From: an uncultured Prevotellaceae bacterium
GTDB lineage: Bacteria; Bacteroidota; Bacteroidia; Bacteroidales; Bacteroidaceae
Assembly: GCA_902771445.1 (NCBI GenBank)
Contig: CACXXD010000001.1
Coordinates: 1-64,000, forward strand
Direction: 5' to 3'
Length of the DNA stretch: 64,000 nucleotides
Position 1 is the first letter of the stretch. Each line of letters begins with the position of its first letter. The translations under genes were made by a program, and so were the position numbers. Below are positions 51,472 to 61,925 of this stretch, in pieces. A model generated the notes under the pieces. That model worked only from the letters and a program-made list of their open reading frames with translations, was not told the origin of the DNA and did no database searches.

Positions 51472-53943
51472 TTATTCTTCATTCTCGACATTGGTCGTTG
51501 GCAGCGCCTGCTTGTCGTTATCTTCCGTTTGCTCGGTTCTTTCATCCTCGGATATAATCGGATCGTCCCAGATGCTTAGACTATCGGATTCAAGGCTGTC
51601 ATTGGGATTGTAATAGACAGATGAACATTGGTACATTTCATTTGAAATGTTGCTATCTGAAGGCTTTGCAAACTTTCCTCGGTAGTGGGAGAAGGCAGGA
51701 TTGCCAAGCACTTTTTCGTAGAAAGAACCACAGATGGGTAGGGCAGTACGCGACCCTTGTCCCAACTGGCCCGTACGGAAGTGTATGGCTCGATATTCGC
51801 CGCCAACCCATGCTCCGCATACTAATTTCGGGCATACTCCTATGAACCATGCATCAGAATGGTTGTTGGACGTTCCTGTCTTGCCACCGAACTCGGTGTC
51901 GTTGAAATTACGAACAAACGACCACATGTTCATGCTGGTTCCACCACGTTCGCGCATGCCGGCCATCAGCATTTGTTGCATGAAAAAGGCTGAACGATAG
52001 GAAACGACTTGTTCTTCTTCAGATGGAGCTGTATAGACAACGTTTCCATCACGGTCAAGTATCTTTGTTACAAGTATTGGCTCATGGAATTTGCCGTCGT
52101 TGACCACGGTCGTGTAGGCATTGACCAGTTCGAGCAGGTTGACGTCGCTTGCTCCGAGTGCCAAGGATGGCGTCTCGTCGAGTTTGCTCTTGATACCCAT
52201 CAGATGGGCTGTTTTTGCCACGCGATTTATGCCTACCTCCTGGCCCACTTTCACGGCAACAGAGTTGATGCTCTGGGCAAAGGCGGACTTTAACGGCATG
52301 GCCATTCCTGAGAAATAGCCGTTGGCATTGGTGGGAGCCCAGGTCACTTCTTTCTTCTTTTCGGCATCGTATACCTTCATGGCAAAATAGGAGTCCTCGC
52401 GACGGTCGCAAGGCGTGAGTCCTTGGTTCATTGCCTCAGTATATACGAACAACTTGAACGTCGAGCCCGGCTGGCGCATAGCGGTGACTTTGTCGTACTT
52501 CCATGTCTTGAAATCAACATCGCCTACCCATGCCTTGACATGCCCGGTTTTGGTCTCCATCGCCACGAAGCCGCAATGCATGAAGTGCTCCATATAGCGT
52601 ATGGAATCAAGTGTCGACATCTCTGTCTCGTAAGGGCCGTCATAGCTGAATAGCTTGACGGGGTGGGGCAGATTGAGGTAATAGTCAACAGAGTCTGGCA
52701 TGTCGGGGAATCGGCGTTGCAGGTATTTGTAGACGGGCAGTCGCTTGGCAATATTCTCAATGAAGTTTGGAATTTCCTGATGCCGCTCGTCTTGCCAGGG
52801 ATTGGTGCGTCCCCAGTGGTCGTTGAATTTCTTCTGGATGATTTTCATTTGTTCCCATGCTGCCTCTTCGGCATAGTGCTGCATGCGGGTGTCAAGCGTA
52901 GTGTAGATTTTCAAGCCAGAAGTGTAGAGGTCTACTCCCATATCCTTGCACCAGTCGTGAAGATAGTCGGCAATTTCCTCACGGAAATAATTGGCTTGGC
53001 TGTCGTAGGCACTCTCAACACTATAGTCGAGGGTGATTTCTTTTTGTTTCAGAGAGTCGAATTGGCTCTGGGGCAGATCGCCATGCTTCAGCATCAGTTC
53101 CAGTACCGTATTCCGGCGCTTGCGGCTATTTTCGGGATGCAAGCGTGGATTGTAGTAGGTCGTGGCTTTCAGCATGCCAACCAGAATGGCGGCCTGATCG
53201 GGAGTCAGGTCAATGGGCGCTACATTGAAATATGTCTTGCAAGCTGTCTTGATGCCGAAAGAATTGGAACCGAAATCAACCGTGTTTGCATACATGGTAA
53301 GGATTTGCTCCTTGCTGAAGTTTGCTTCCAGTTTAACTGCGGTAATCCATTCTTTACTCTTCATAATGAGCATCTTAAGACCAGGAACGTTGCCAAGAAT
53401 ACCTGTAGAATACTCTGTCCTGACGCGGAAAAGGTTCTTGGCAAGTTGTTGTGTGATGGTCGATGCGCCACGGGCATCATGATGTACGACATAGTCTTTG
53501 AGGGCAGCAAAGAAAGCCTGAAAGTCAATGCCGAAGTGATGGAAGAATCGTTCATCCTCGGTATCAATGAGTGCACGCCAGAATATCGGATTGACATCGC
53601 TGAATTGCACTGGGGTACGATTCTCACTGAAGAACTTGCCGATCATCACGCTATCTGAACTGAATATTTCAGAAGCCTGCGCAGGACGTGTGTTTTTCAC
53701 GGTGTCCATGCTTGGCGACTTGCCGAATAGCCAAAGGAAGTTGTTGTCGACCGCAAGCAGATAGAGTACAAAAGTCAGCACACACACCAAGAGCGTTGAG
53801 ACGACTTTGATGTACCAAGGACGACCCTTGAAAGGCCAGAGGAATATGGCTTTGATGGTTCTTCCGCAATGGCAAAAGAAACTTAGAACTTGGTTTTGTG
53901 AAACAGCGTTCTTTTCGGTCTTATCTTGAGAATTATTGCTCAT
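51472..53943 (-). CDS. mrcA: Bifunctional penicillin-binding protein 1A
   Basis: Builds peptidoglycan: glycan chain polymerisation and peptide cross-linking. 823 residues with a short cytoplasmic N-terminus and one membrane helix (about 45-66). The GT51 domain has E129 in DTEDERFF and [15 protein letters not shown] (158-172). The transpeptidase has SxxK (S494-TFK in [10 protein letters not shown]), SxN in AQSINS and KTGTSNN. It overlaps miaA by four bases. The gene symbol follows E. coli; ponA is the alternative name. Confidence 0.93.
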   Translation of the reverse strand: MSNNSQDKTEKNAVSQNQVLSFFCHCGRTIKAIFLWPFKGRPWYIKVVSTLLVCVLTFVLYLLAVDNNFLWLFGKSPSMDTVKNTRPAQASEIFSSDSVMIGKFFSENRTPVQFSDVNPIFWRALIDTEDERFFHHFGIDFQAFFAALKDYVVHHDARGASTITQQLAKNLFRVRTEYSTGILGNVPGLKMLIMKSKEWITAVKLEANFSKEQILTMYANTVDFGSNSFGIKTACKTYFNVAPIDLTPDQAAILVGMLKATTYYNPRLHPENSRKRRNTVLELMLKHGDLPQSQFDSLKQKEITLDYSVESAYDSQANYFREEIADYLHDWCKDMGVDLYTSGLKIYTTLDTRMQHYAEEAAWEQMKIIQKKFNDHWGRTNPWQDERHQEIPNFIENIAKRLPVYKYLQRRFPDMPDSVDYYLNLPHPVKLFSYDGPYETEMSTLDSIRYMEHFMHCGFVAMETKTGHVKAWVGDVDFKTWKYDKVTAMRQPGSTFKLFVYTEAMNQGLTPCDRREDSYFAMKVYDAEKKKEVTWAPTNANGYFSGMAMPLKSAFAQSINSVAVKVGQEVGINRVAKTAHLMGIKSKLDETPSLALGASDVNLLELVNAYTTVVNDGKFHEPILVTKILDRDGNVVYTAPSEEEQVVSYRSAFFMQQMLMAGMRERGGTSMNMWSFVRNFNDTEFGGKTGTSNNHSDAWFIGVCPKLVCGAWVGGEYRAIHFRTGQLGQGSRTALPICGSFYEKVLGNPAFSHYRGKFAKPSDSNISNEMYQCSSVYYNPNDSLESDSLSIWDDPIISEDERTEQTEDNDKQALPTTNVENEE

Positions 53944-54851
53944 ATCGAATCCAGATAGTTGATGATGTTAGTAATATCTTCATTTATGGTGTGTCCCGTC
54001 AGGTCGAACCATTTCAGTTGCGAATCTTTCTTGAACCATGTCAGCTGCTTTCTGGCATAACGTCGGGTGTTGCCCTTCAGTCTTTCTATTGCCTCTTCAA
54101 AAGTCCATACGCCATCTAAGTAGTTGAACATTTCCTTGTAGCCAACTGTGTTGAGTGCATTCAGCCCACGTCGGTGATAGAGTGCTTTTGCCTCGTCGAC
54201 AAGTCCGTCGTTGATCATCTGGTCTACTCGGGTGTTGATGCGTTGGTAGAGCTCTTCTCGGAGTCGGGTTATTGCGATTTTCACAATACGGAAGGGGCGC
54301 TCCTTCTTCTCATTGGTTCTGAATGAAGTGTATGGCTTGCCAGTCATGTAGCAGATCTCGAGTGCATGAACAACTCTGCGTGGGTTTTGCTTGTCCACGA
54401 TGGCATAGTGCTCAGGGTCAAGTCGTCGGAGCTCTTCGCATAGAGTGGCAAGACCTTCGTCCTCCAGTCTTTGTTTCAGCTTGGCCCGTGTTTCCTCATC
54501 AACGGTCGGTATATCGTCGATGCCATTGCACACCGCATCGATATACATCATGCTGCCTCCGGAGAGCAAGGCATAGTCGCTCGTAAGAAACAACTCGTCA
54601 AGAAGTGCAAGCACTTGTTGTTCATACATGGATGCGCTATAGTAATCGTCGATACTGAGACTACCCACAAAATAATGCCGTACCTGACGCAATTGTTCAT
54701 TGGTAGGTGCGGCTGTTCCTATCTTTAGTTCTCGATAGATCTGTCTGGAATCAGCATTAATGATTGGAATGCCGAAGTGTTGTGCAACTTGCAGGCACAA
54801 CTCGGTCTTTCCTACGGCTGTGGGGCCAGTTATGACGAATAGCGTTTTCAT
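53940..54851 (-). CDS. miaA: tRNA dimethylallyltransferase
   Basis: Adds a dimethylallyl group to A37 of tRNAs that read codons starting with U. 303 residues. The P-loop is [12 protein letters not shown] (7-18), then [16 protein letters not shown], the family's substrate-binding loop, GGSMMYIDA, and [13 protein letters not shown], all diagnostic. It overlaps the PBP1A gene. A paralogous second MiaA is common in the phylum but not in this window. Confidence 0.95.
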   Translation of the reverse strand: MKTLFVITGPTAVGKTELCLQVAQHFGIPIINADSRQIYRELKIGTAAPTNEQLRQVRHYFVGSLSIDDYYSASMYEQQVLALLDELFLTSDYALLSGGSMMYIDAVCNGIDDIPTVDEETRAKLKQRLEDEGLATLCEELRRLDPEHYAIVDKQNPRRVVHALEICYMTGKPYTSFRTNEKKERPFRIVKIAITRLREELYQRINTRVDQMINDGLVDEAKALYHRRGLNALNTVGYKEMFNYLDGVWTFEEAIERLKGNTRRYARKQLTWFKKDSQLKWFDLTGHTINEDITNIINYLDSI

Positions 54852-54871
54852 CTTTTTTGATTATAATAAAA

Positions 54872-54924
54872 AGTAATGAGTAATTAATAATTGATGAAAA
54901 TCACATTACCAATTACCCATTACT
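54872..54924. repeat. Near-perfect 20-bp inverted repeat between lpxA and miaA
   Basis: Bases 54872-54891 (AGTAATGAGTAATTAATAAT) are mirrored at 54905-54924 with three mismatches around a 13-base loop. It is AT-rich and non-coding, and could be a small MITE relic or transcription stop for lpxA. Confidence 0.55.
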
Positions 54925-54936
54925 AATCGACTCTTA

Positions 54937-55707
54937 TCAACGGATGATTCCGCGCTTTGAATTTTCTATGAAGGTGCAAATGTATTCCACTTCTTTCGAA
55001 TTGGGATATTTTGCACGTGCTTCTAATATTCCGTCTTTTATGATGCTCTGAGCGTAGATGATGCGATAAGTATCGTGTATCATCTCAATTGTCTCATTGT
55101 TGAACCCTCGGCGGCGCAGGCCGATAAGGTTTACACCGGCGAACCGAACGGGCTCTTTGCCTGCAATGACATACGGAGGAATGTCCTGACTGGTGCGTGT
55201 GCCGCCTTGAACCATTACATAGCCTCCTATGTTGTTGAACTGATGAACCAACACTTCTGCCGAAATGATGGCATTGTCGTCGACAACCACCTCGCCGGCA
55301 AATTTTGTTGAATTGCCTATGATGCAACCATTTCCGATGATGCAGTCATGAGCCACATGCATGTTCTCCATGAGAAGGTTGTTAGAGCCAATGATGGTCT
55401 TTCCCTTGGAGGCCGTTCCTCGGCTGATCGTTACATTCTCGCGTATCGAATTGTTATCGCCGATTTCTGCGTAAGTAATCTCGCCTTTGAACTTCAAATC
55501 TTGTGGTTTGGTTGAGATGCTTGCACCAGGGAAGAACTCGTTGCCGTTTCCAATGCGTGCTCCGTCATGTACGGTGACGCTATTCAGAAAACGATTGTTG
55601 TCACCGATAACGACATCGTCATCGATTACACAGAACGGTCCAATGATATTGTTGTCACCAATCTTTGCCTTGGGGCTGACTACTGCAAGAGGATGTATCT
55701 GATTCAT
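54937..55707 (-). CDS. lpxA: UDP-N-acetylglucosamine acyltransferase
   Basis: First step of lipid A synthesis. 256 residues of left-handed beta-helix built from hexapeptide repeats (IGDNNIIGPFCVID, then similar turns), with the catalytic His in NMHVAHDCIIGN and a helical C-terminus (GLRRRGFNNETIEMIHDTYR). Its start lies six bases after the lpxC-fabZ stop, so it is cotranscribed with lpxD and lpxC-fabZ. Confidence 0.95.
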   Translation of the reverse strand: MNQIHPLAVVSPKAKIGDNNIIGPFCVIDDDVVIGDNNRFLNSVTVHDGARIGNGNEFFPGASISTKPQDLKFKGEITYAEIGDNNSIRENVTISRGTASKGKTIIGSNNLLMENMHVAHDCIIGNGCIIGNSTKFAGEVVVDDNAIISAEVLVHQFNNIGGYVMVQGGTRTSQDIPPYVIAGKEPVRFAGVNLIGLRRRGFNNETIEMIHDTYRIIYAQSIIKDGILEARAKYPNSKEVEYICTFIENSKRGIIR

Positions 55708-55713
55708 ATCACT

Positions 55714-57099
55714 TTATTTGTTTTTGACAATCTGAGCAGTAAAGGTTGCTTCGGATACGATGCGATCGCCAACAAAGACATAGCCTTTCATGGTGGAAAC
55801 TCCATGTCGGACTGGGGCGAGCAGGTCAACCTTGAATAGCAATGTGTCGCCTGGAACCACCTTTTGGCGGAACTTCACACCATCGATCTTCATAAAATAG
55901 GTGCTCCAGCGCTCGGGGGCTTCAACGGTATTGAGAACGAGCAGACCACCGCACTGGGCAATCGCCTCTATCTGTAGTACGCCTGGCATAACGGGCTCCT
56001 GTGGAAAATGGCCTTGGAAGAAAGGCTCATTGGAAGTGACATTCTTGACACCTACAATAGATGTAGGACCAAGTTCAATCACCTTGTCGACAAGTTGCAT
56101 GGGATAACGGTGAGGCAACAGCTCGCGGATGCGGTTGACATCCATGATTGGCTCTTCGTTCGGGTCATAGGCAGGTGCCTGAATCTCGTGCTTTCTGATT
56201 TCCGAACGCATTTGTCTGGCAAACTTGTTGTTGATGGTATGACCGGGACGCGTGGCAATGATGCGCCCCTTTATGGGCTTGCCAATCAGGGCCATATCGC
56301 CAATGATGTCAAGTAATTTGTGACGTGTGCATTCGTTTTCCCATACGAGGGGCTTATGCTGGATATATCCTAATTCGGTTGCATCGCGATGCTCCACGTG
56401 TAGCATATCGGCAAGTTTGTCAAGTTGCTCTTGCGAAATCTGTCGCTCATACATAACGATGGCATTGTCAAGGTCGCCACCTTTTATTAAATTAGCTTGG
56501 ATGAGCGGCTCAATGTCGCGCACAAAAACAAAGGTACGTGCGGGCGCAATATCGGTAGCATATTTCTTGATGTCATCGAGCGTGGCAAACTGGCTGTTGA
56601 TGAATTTTGAATCGAAAGAGCACATGGTGGTCAGCGACATCTCCTCGTCTGGTAGAATCGTGATGCATGAGCCGGACTCCTCGTCCTTTACTTCGATTTT
56701 CTTGCGAATGACATACCAGTCTTTAGGAGCGTTTTGCTCTTCTATTCCAATCTCATTTATTTTTTCAACATATTTGATAGCACTTCCGTCTAAGATTGGA
56801 AACTCTGGGCCATTGACCTGCATGAGACAGTTGTCTACTCCGAGTGCATAGAATGCAGACAGGGCATGTTCAACGGTCGAAACGCGGATGTCACCCTTGC
56901 CGAGTACAGTACCACGTTGTGTGTCAACAACATTCTCAGCCACGGCATCGATAATGGGCATGCCATCCAAGTCTATTCGCTGTATCTTATAGCCATGATT
57001 CTCAGGGGCTGGGTTGAATGTTACGGTGAGACTAAGTCCCGTATGCAGGCCTTTTCCACAAAGAGAAAAACTTCCTTTCAACGTTTTTTGTTTCATCAT
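55714..57099 (-). CDS. lpxC/fabZ: LpxC-FabZ fusion: deacetylase and hydroxyacyl-ACP dehydratase
   Basis: A single 461-residue chain with two enzymes. The LpxC part (1 to about 305) deacetylates UDP-3-O-acyl-GlcNAc, the committed lipid A step; its zinc motifs are GKGLHTGL, VSTVEHALSAF and RHKLLDIIGD. The FabZ part (about 315-461) dehydrates 3-hydroxyacyl-ACP in fatty acid synthesis: LLPHRYPMQLVDKVIEL and GHFPQEPVMPGVLQIEAIAQ with its catalytic His and Glu. The fusion is typical of Bacteroidetes and couples the two pathways that share 3-hydroxyacyl-ACP. Confidence 0.96.
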   Translation of the reverse strand: MMKQKTLKGSFSLCGKGLHTGLSLTVTFNPAPENHGYKIQRIDLDGMPIIDAVAENVVDTQRGTVLGKGDIRVSTVEHALSAFYALGVDNCLMQVNGPEFPILDGSAIKYVEKINEIGIEEQNAPKDWYVIRKKIEVKDEESGSCITILPDEEMSLTTMCSFDSKFINSQFATLDDIKKYATDIAPARTFVFVRDIEPLIQANLIKGGDLDNAIVMYERQISQEQLDKLADMLHVEHRDATELGYIQHKPLVWENECTRHKLLDIIGDMALIGKPIKGRIIATRPGHTINNKFARQMRSEIRKHEIQAPAYDPNEEPIMDVNRIRELLPHRYPMQLVDKVIELGPTSIVGVKNVTSNEPFFQGHFPQEPVMPGVLQIEAIAQCGGLLVLNTVEAPERWSTYFMKIDGVKFRQKVVPGDTLLFKVDLLAPVRHGVSTMKGYVFVGDRIVSEATFTAQIVKNK

Positions 57100-57130
57100 A
57101 ATCTTATTTCCCTAATACCAGGGATAATGG

Positions 57131-57195
57131 CTTGAACAAGTGTTTATCAAGCCCGTTTTTATTATAGATAAATGAAAGTCTGCACTTGTTCAGAC
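57131..57195. repeat. Inverted repeat before lpxC-fabZ, family copy 2
   Basis: TGAACAAGTG (57133-57142) pairs with CACTTGTTCA (57183-57192). Loop and flanks resemble the ileS leader element at 38964-39023. It sits in the 106-base gap between lpxD and lpxC-fabZ. Confidence 0.6.
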
Positions 57196-57205
57196 GATGA
57201 ATTTA

Positions 57206-58252
57206 TTAATTGTCAGAACCAATACTTGCTTTTAAATCATCGATCTCCTTCCGTAGGGCTGCTAATTCTTTATACATACTTGGCAATCTGCGGAAGATAG
57301 CTTGCGACTTAAAATACGCTGTGGGTCCCATGGGGGGAGTACCGATTAGCGTTTGATTGCTCTTTAAGCTGCTTGGCACACCAGACTGGGCTCCAAGGTT
57401 CACATGGTCGCCGATTGTTAAGTGTCCGGCGATACCAACTTGACCGCCAAACATGCACCATGAGCCAACCTTGGTAGAGCCAGCCATGCCAACTTGGGCC
57501 GACATGACCGTGTTCTCACCAACTTCGCAGTTATGGGCAATTTGAATTAGATTGTCGAGCTTGACACCTTTTCTGATAATTGTTGCACCCATTGTAGAAC
57601 GATCGATACAGGTGTTGGCACCAATCTCAACATTATCTTCTATGATGACTATGCCTATCTGAGGAATCTTCTCATAGCCGTCTACGTTTGGAGCGAAGCC
57701 AAAACCGTCCGCGCCGATTACTGATCCGGCATGTATCGTCACGTTGTTGCCTATCTGACAACCTTGATAGATTGTAACATTGGGATAGATGAGACATTTT
57801 GTACCTAACTTTGCACCATCGCCGACAACAACATGAGCTGAGATTTGCGAATTGTCTCCAATCACAGCACCTTCGCTAATCACGGCAAAAGGACCGATGT
57901 AGACATTCTCGCCGATCTTGGCACTGCTTGCAATGCTTGCGAGCGGGTCGATACCTGTCTTTTTGGGCTTCATCGACTCGTAGAGTTGTAGCAACTTTGC
58001 AACAGCCTCATACGCGTTGCTAACTCGGATGAGCGTTGCTTTTACTTCATGTTCAAGCACCAGATCGTTGTTGACAAGAACAATAGACGACTCTGTGTCG
58101 TATAACCAATGAGTGTATTTGGGATTGGAAAGAAAAGAAAGAGCCCCTTTCTTTCCTTCTTCAATTTTCGCGAATGTATTGACGGTAGCATTCTCATCAC
58201 CAATGACATGTCCGCCAACAAATTCTGCGATTTGTTTTGCTGTAAATTCCAT
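57206..58252 (-). CDS. lpxD: UDP-3-O-(3-hydroxyacyl)glucosamine N-acyltransferase
   Basis: Third lipid A enzyme. 348 residues: an N-terminal uridine-binding domain ([20 protein letters not shown]), then hexapeptide repeats (about 100-320) with the catalytic His in [14 protein letters not shown], and a C-terminal helix ([20 protein letters not shown]). Two repeat-rich sentences of the chain ([10 protein letters not shown]) match LpxD precisely. It is first in the lpxD, lpxC-fabZ, lpxA transcript. A TACCTTTG box (minus strand, 58292-58285) precedes it. Confidence 0.95.
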   Translation of the reverse strand: MEFTAKQIAEFVGGHVIGDENATVNTFAKIEEGKKGALSFLSNPKYTHWLYDTESSIVLVNNDLVLEHEVKATLIRVSNAYEAVAKLLQLYESMKPKKTGIDPLASIASSAKIGENVYIGPFAVISEGAVIGDNSQISAHVVVGDGAKLGTKCLIYPNVTIYQGCQIGNNVTIHAGSVIGADGFGFAPNVDGYEKIPQIGIVIIEDNVEIGANTCIDRSTMGATIIRKGVKLDNLIQIAHNCEVGENTVMSAQVGMAGSTKVGSWCMFGGQVGIAGHLTIGDHVNLGAQSGVPSSLKSNQTLIGTPPMGPTAYFKSQAIFRRLPSMYKELAALRKEIDDLKASIGSDN

Positions 58253-58302
58253 TCGTTAACGTTTACTTATTGCAATATTGTTTGCAAAGGTACAAAAAAT
58301 AT

Positions 58303-59541
58303 TTATATTCTTTGGTAACACAGGTAATATTTTCTTATTTTTTTTGATAGAAGTGCTACATTTAATATCTCTGAGGCTTCAGATATGTCTTTTATCGTTC
58401 CATCTTTATATAGAATGTCGATGGAATCATCGTCGATGGAGTACATATCTTTCTGAATGGTATTTAGACTTGTCAGGTAGTGGGCATCCTTCACGTCAAT
58501 GCCGATTTTCTCGGCTATTTCGGCTTCAATGGCATCGATTCGCTCACGTGACACCGGCTCATCGTGAACCTCAACCTTGAAGATGTGCCTGTCGAGCATG
58601 TCGGTGGCAAGGGTCGACAATATTTTGTCACTGCTGTGCTTCCATACCTTCATGGCACTCCATAGATCGCTATCGTCCAATTCTTCATACATTTGAAGCG
58701 CCTCCGAATGTGTCTTGAACCAGTCGGCATTGACATCATTTTTAAGGAAATAGGCTAATGCCGGAGAAGCAAACGGTTTCTCGTGCATAGAATTGTTCTT
58801 GGCTTCATGCGTGAGAAATTTTGCGCGTCGCAACATGTTGACTAATACTTTCTCGTAGCCGACGGCAGTTTTGTGGAGGTAAACTTGCCAGTACATCAGC
58901 CTGCGTGAAGTGAGATAGTTTTCAAGCGAATAGATGCCTTTCTGTTCTACCACAAGCTTGTCGTCAACCACGTTGAGCATCTTGATGATTCGTGCCGACC
59001 CAATATTGCCTTCGGTGACGCCGGTGAAGAACGAATCGCGGCGCAGGTAGTCAAGACGGTCCATGTCGAGTTGCGAACTGATGAGCTGGTGAAGAAAGCG
59101 TTTCGGATAATGATCTTTGAAAATGGAAATGGCAAGGTTGAGTCTGCCGTTAAAATCATTGTTGATTTGCTCCATCATCAGCAGAGAAATATCCTCATGA
59201 GAGATGCCAGAGATAAGTGTGTTTTCAAGTACATGTGAGAAAGGCCCGTGTCCGATGTCGTGCATTAGGATGGCAGCTTCAACGGCTTCAGCCTCGCTAT
59301 CAAAAATGAATTGCCCTTTTTGTTGAAGTGTGAGGATTGCTTCGCTTGTCAGATGAAATGCGCCTAACGAATGTTGAAATCGAGTGTGCCTTGCACCGGG
59401 ATACACGATTGATGCCAACCCTAACTGATTGATGCGATTCAGACGTTGCATGAGAGGATGACAAACTATATCATACAGGAGTCCTCTGGGAATCTTTATG
59501 AATCCAAACACAGGGTCATTGATGATTTTTGCGTCGTTCAT
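58303..59541 (-). CDS. HD-domain phosphohydrolase, dNTPase-like
   Basis: 412 residues. The HD metal site is GARHTRFQHSLGAF (H, then the paired HD) and ILMHDIGHGPFSHVLE, followed by LISSQLDMDRLDYLRRD, the third metal ligand region typical of YdhJ/SAMHD1-like HD proteins. Relatives hydrolyse dNTPs or nucleotide signals; the substrate here is unknown. It precedes lpxD by 50 bases on the same strand, but with its own promoter. Confidence 0.88.
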   Translation of the reverse strand: MNDAKIINDPVFGFIKIPRGLLYDIVCHPLMQRLNRINQLGLASIVYPGARHTRFQHSLGAFHLTSEAILTLQQKGQFIFDSEAEAVEAAILMHDIGHGPFSHVLENTLISGISHEDISLLMMEQINNDFNGRLNLAISIFKDHYPKRFLHQLISSQLDMDRLDYLRRDSFFTGVTEGNIGSARIIKMLNVVDDKLVVEQKGIYSLENYLTSRRLMYWQVYLHKTAVGYEKVLVNMLRRAKFLTHEAKNNSMHEKPFASPALAYFLKNDVNADWFKTHSEALQMYEELDDSDLWSAMKVWKHSSDKILSTLATDMLDRHIFKVEVHDEPVSRERIDAIEAEIAEKIGIDVKDAHYLTSLNTIQKDMYSIDDDSIDILYKDGTIKDISEASEILNVALLSKKIRKYYLCYQRI

Positions 59542-59578
59542 TATTGCTTTATATTATACATATATAATTATGAGCGTA

Positions 59579-59610
59579 CAAAATTACTATTTATTATTGT
59601 ATTCTCCAAA
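59579..59610 (-). promoter_or_regulatory. Promoter of the HD hydrolase gene
   Basis: Minus strand TTTG (59610-59607), 20 bases, TAATTTTG (59586-59579). Confidence 0.7.
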
Positions 59611-59678
59611 AACAGAACGCAGAGTTCATCAAAAGTTTCCAAAAAATATGCTATTAGATAGTAAAAAACGTAAAAAAC

Positions 59679-59709
59679 TTTGTAAGTTCGAGAAAAAGCA
59701 TTACCTTTG
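59679..59709 (+). promoter_or_regulatory. Promoter of tRNA-Ser
   Basis: TTTG at 59679-59682, 19 bases, TACCTTTG at 59702-59709, 44 bases before the tRNA. Confidence 0.75.
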
Positions 59710-59753
59710 CACCGCAATTCAGATAAGGCGTTATTTGAACAACTTCAAAGCTT

Positions 59754-59840
59754 GGAGAGTTGGCAGAGTGATCGATCGCGCTGGACTCGAAATCCGGTAT
59801 ACCCTTATGGGTATCGGGGGTTTGAATCCCTCACTCTCCG
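59754..59840 (+). tRNA. tRNA-Ser (anticodon CGA)
   Basis: Class II tRNA of 87 bases. Acceptor stem GGAGAGT (59754-59760) with ACTCTCC (59833-59839) and discriminator G; anticodon stem CTGGA/TCCGG around loop CTCGAAA with anticodon CGA at 59788-59790; long variable arm with TACCC/GGGTA; T loop TTTGAAT. It reads UCG codons. No CCA is encoded. An integrase gene follows, so the 3' half is a likely attachment site. Confidence 0.97.
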
Positions 59841-59854
59841 CTGATTAACACCGA

Positions 59855-59880
59855 AAGAGAACCCCACAGGTTCTCTTTTT
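59855..59880 (+). terminator. Terminator after tRNA-Ser
   Basis: AAGAGAACC (59855-59863) pairs with GGTTCTCTT (59869-59877), followed by a T-run (59877-59881). Confidence 0.85.
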
Positions 59881-60071
59881 TAGTATCTGATTACCAGTGC
59901 CTTATAAAAGTAACTCACTGATTGAGTGTACGTTATAGGGGAAGGAGTCCTCAAAAAAACAATACTTCATCATCGAACATCATAACTCGATATGATGACG
60001 AAAAGAAGTACAAAAGGAAGTACAACCCTCACGTGAATTCAAAAAGTGTATTTCTTTTAAAGGTTATTAAC

Positions 60072-61220
60072 ATGAGAACAACACCATTAGTGGCACTGGT
60101 ATTCAATCGCCGTCACACGGCAACCGCCACAAAAGAAGCAGCCGTTGAGCTGCGAGTATCGTACAAGAAGCAGCAGAAGTTCATGGCCACCGGCATCAAG
60201 CTTCTGCCTAAGCATTGGCACAAAGGCACTGTCGTGGCTCGTGTCGACGCTCTGCAAATCAACCAGACGCTCGGGCAACTGCTCATAGATGTCCGCAAGG
60301 TCATTCTCCAGATGATTGAGGAAGGCAATATCGACATCTTCAGCATCCCTGACCGCCTGAACAGACTTCGTGTCTCTGACATCTGTTTCCTTGACTTCTG
60401 CGAGAAGCGTGCAGAGGTACGTCGCTTTGGGAAGTCAACTGACTCGAAGACGCGTTATGCCCGTTTCATGCGTAAGTTTCGTGAGTGGGGAGGTATCACA
60501 GAATGGTCGGACATCACGGAAGAGAAGATTATCGAGTTCGAGCACCATCTTACAGCCAAAGGTATGAAGGCTTACAGCCGATGGAACAACTATCATCGGT
60601 TCCTCAATTCATTTATCCTCGATGCCGTCAGTGAAGGATTGCTTCGCAGAAATCCGTATAAATGGGTGAATATCAGTAAAGAGAAGTCAAGTGGCGGGTT
60701 GGGAAAGCATCTTACACCTGAAGAATTCCAGCGAGTCAAGAATGTGAAACTATCCACTGAAAGTCTTGAGAAGGTGCGCGATGTGTTCGTGTTCCAGACT
60801 TACACATGTCTTGCCTACGTAGATCTGGCCGCATTTGACCCGAAGAAGATCCAAGAGGTGAAGGGAATGAAAGTCTATGTGGGAAAGCGGGGAAAAACAA
60901 AAGAGACTTTTACTATTCCGCTGGTGAAGCCAGCCCTTGACATTCTGGCGAAGTACAGGAACAAACTGCCTATTATAAGTAATGTAAAGTACAACGAGTA
61001 TTTGAAGGTCGTGGCTCAGGCTGCCGGTATAGACAAACCGATTAGCAGCCACTGGGCGCGTCATACTGGTGCCACGCTGCTGCTTAACAGTGGTATCGAC
61101 ATGCGGATAGTCTCAAAGATCTGCGGTCATAGTTCGGCCAAGATAACAGAACAAGTCTATGCAAAGTTGCTTGATGAGACTGTAGTCGATGCAGTAGCTG
61201 GCATTGAGAAGGATTTGTAA
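60072..61220 (+). CDS. int: Tyrosine recombinase (integrase) of an integrated element
   Basis: Integrates and excises a mobile element. I start at 60072 (MRTTPLVALVFNRRHTAT), giving 382 residues; the longer frame from 59922 has no family-like start. The order is an N-terminal arm-binding part, a SAM-like core-binding domain (about 100-200) and the catalytic domain. Catalytic residues are H327-x-x-R330 in SSHWARHTG, H353 in CGHSS and Y363 in EQVYAKL. The usual first Arg is missing (TCLAYVDLA, about 245-253), as in several Bacteroides conjugative-transposon integrases. It sits just downstream of tRNA-Ser in the same direction. Confidence 0.92.
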   Translation: MRTTPLVALVFNRRHTATATKEAAVELRVSYKKQQKFMATGIKLLPKHWHKGTVVARVDALQINQTLGQLLIDVRKVILQMIEEGNIDIFSIPDRLNRLRVSDICFLDFCEKRAEVRRFGKSTDSKTRYARFMRKFREWGGITEWSDITEEKIIEFEHHLTAKGMKAYSRWNNYHRFLNSFILDAVSEGLLRRNPYKWVNISKEKSSGGLGKHLTPEEFQRVKNVKLSTESLEKVRDVFVFQTYTCLAYVDLAAFDPKKIQEVKGMKVYVGKRGKTKETFTIPLVKPALDILAKYRNKLPIISNVKYNEYLKVVAQAAGIDKPISSHWARHTGATLLLNSGIDMRIVSKICGHSSAKITEQVYAKLLDETVVDAVAGIEKDL

Positions 61221-61232
61221 GAATAAAAGGGA

Positions 61233-61249
61233 GTTCAGCCCAACTGAAC
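61233..61249 (+). repeat. Short hairpin recurring before element genes
   Basis: GTTCAG-CCCAA-CTGAAC here; a close relative CTCAG-CCCAT-CTGAG lies at 61531-61545. Each sits 20-25 bases before a start codon (61272 and 61569). Confidence 0.45.
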
Positions 61250-61271
61250 AACAAAAATTGGAGACTATATT

Positions 61272-61517
61272 ATGGAAATGGAACTTAGCCAGAAAACTAT
61301 CGATGCAATCGCCTACAAGGTTGCAAAGATACTGAAGCGTGAATTAAAGCAAGCAGACGAATTACCTGAAATGGTGTCAACCGCTGAAGCTGCTAAAATC
61401 CTTAATATCACCCCGGAATACATGAGGGCCATTGGTTCTCGCTTTCCACGTGTAAAAGGAGAAGGGCGTAATGGCCGTGTGCAATATGTGAGATCTGCAT
61501 TATTACAGAATTATTGA
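61272..61517 (+). CDS. Excisionase-like helix-turn-helix protein
   Basis: 81 residues. A helical N-terminus (KTIDAIAYKVAKILKREL) is followed by a MerR/Xis-type winged HTH: EMVSTAEAAKILNITPEYMR, then a basic wing (RVKGEGRNGRVQYVRSAL). Such proteins next to an integrase usually direct excision or control the element's genes. It is a paralogue of the protein at 61926-62183 (same start SQKTIDAIA / SEKQMEIIA and same wing). The start is the Met of MEMELSQ (or two codons later). Confidence 0.75.
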   Translation: MEMELSQKTIDAIAYKVAKILKRELKQADELPEMVSTAEAAKILNITPEYMRAIGSRFPRVKGEGRNGRVQYVRSALLQNY

Positions 61518-61568
61518 GATTTATGGGGTACTCAGCCCATCTGAGCAATATAATAATAAATAAGGTAT

Positions 61569-61799
61569 ATGGAAAACTTAGTGGATGTTCTGAACAAGAA
61601 AGATGAGTATGAATTGTTTATTGACCTGTTGCCCGAAGTAATCCAAGAGGTGAGCCTTGCCGGCCATATAGGCGAGGATGGCGATTGGCATAAGATGGAA
61701 TGGAAGCAAGATATCGTGTGGATCTTGTCTTCAGTACGTCTCTCATTCCAAGAGTTGGTGGAGATGATTAAGAGTGAAAAATCCCGAATAAAGTCTTGA
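61569..61799 (+). CDS. Small unknown protein between the two HTH genes
   Basis: 76 residues, acidic and helical (EYELFIDLLPEVIQEVSLAG; VWILSSVRLSFQELVEMIKS). No motif recognised. It is in line with its neighbours, with a short hairpin just upstream, so it is probably a real accessory gene of the element. Confidence 0.55.
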   Translation: MENLVDVLNKKDEYELFIDLLPEVIQEVSLAGHIGEDGDWHKMEWKQDIVWILSSVRLSFQELVEMIKSEKSRIKS

Positions 61800-61925
61800 T
61801 TTAATTGATTTACGACCGAAATAGTCTTAAACGTGTTAAATCAAGAGTTTTGCCTTCTAAAATTCGTTCATTCCCTCGCAATTGATTTATTTTGCATCAA
61901 ATTTCTTAAACAAAATTGTAGTAAT

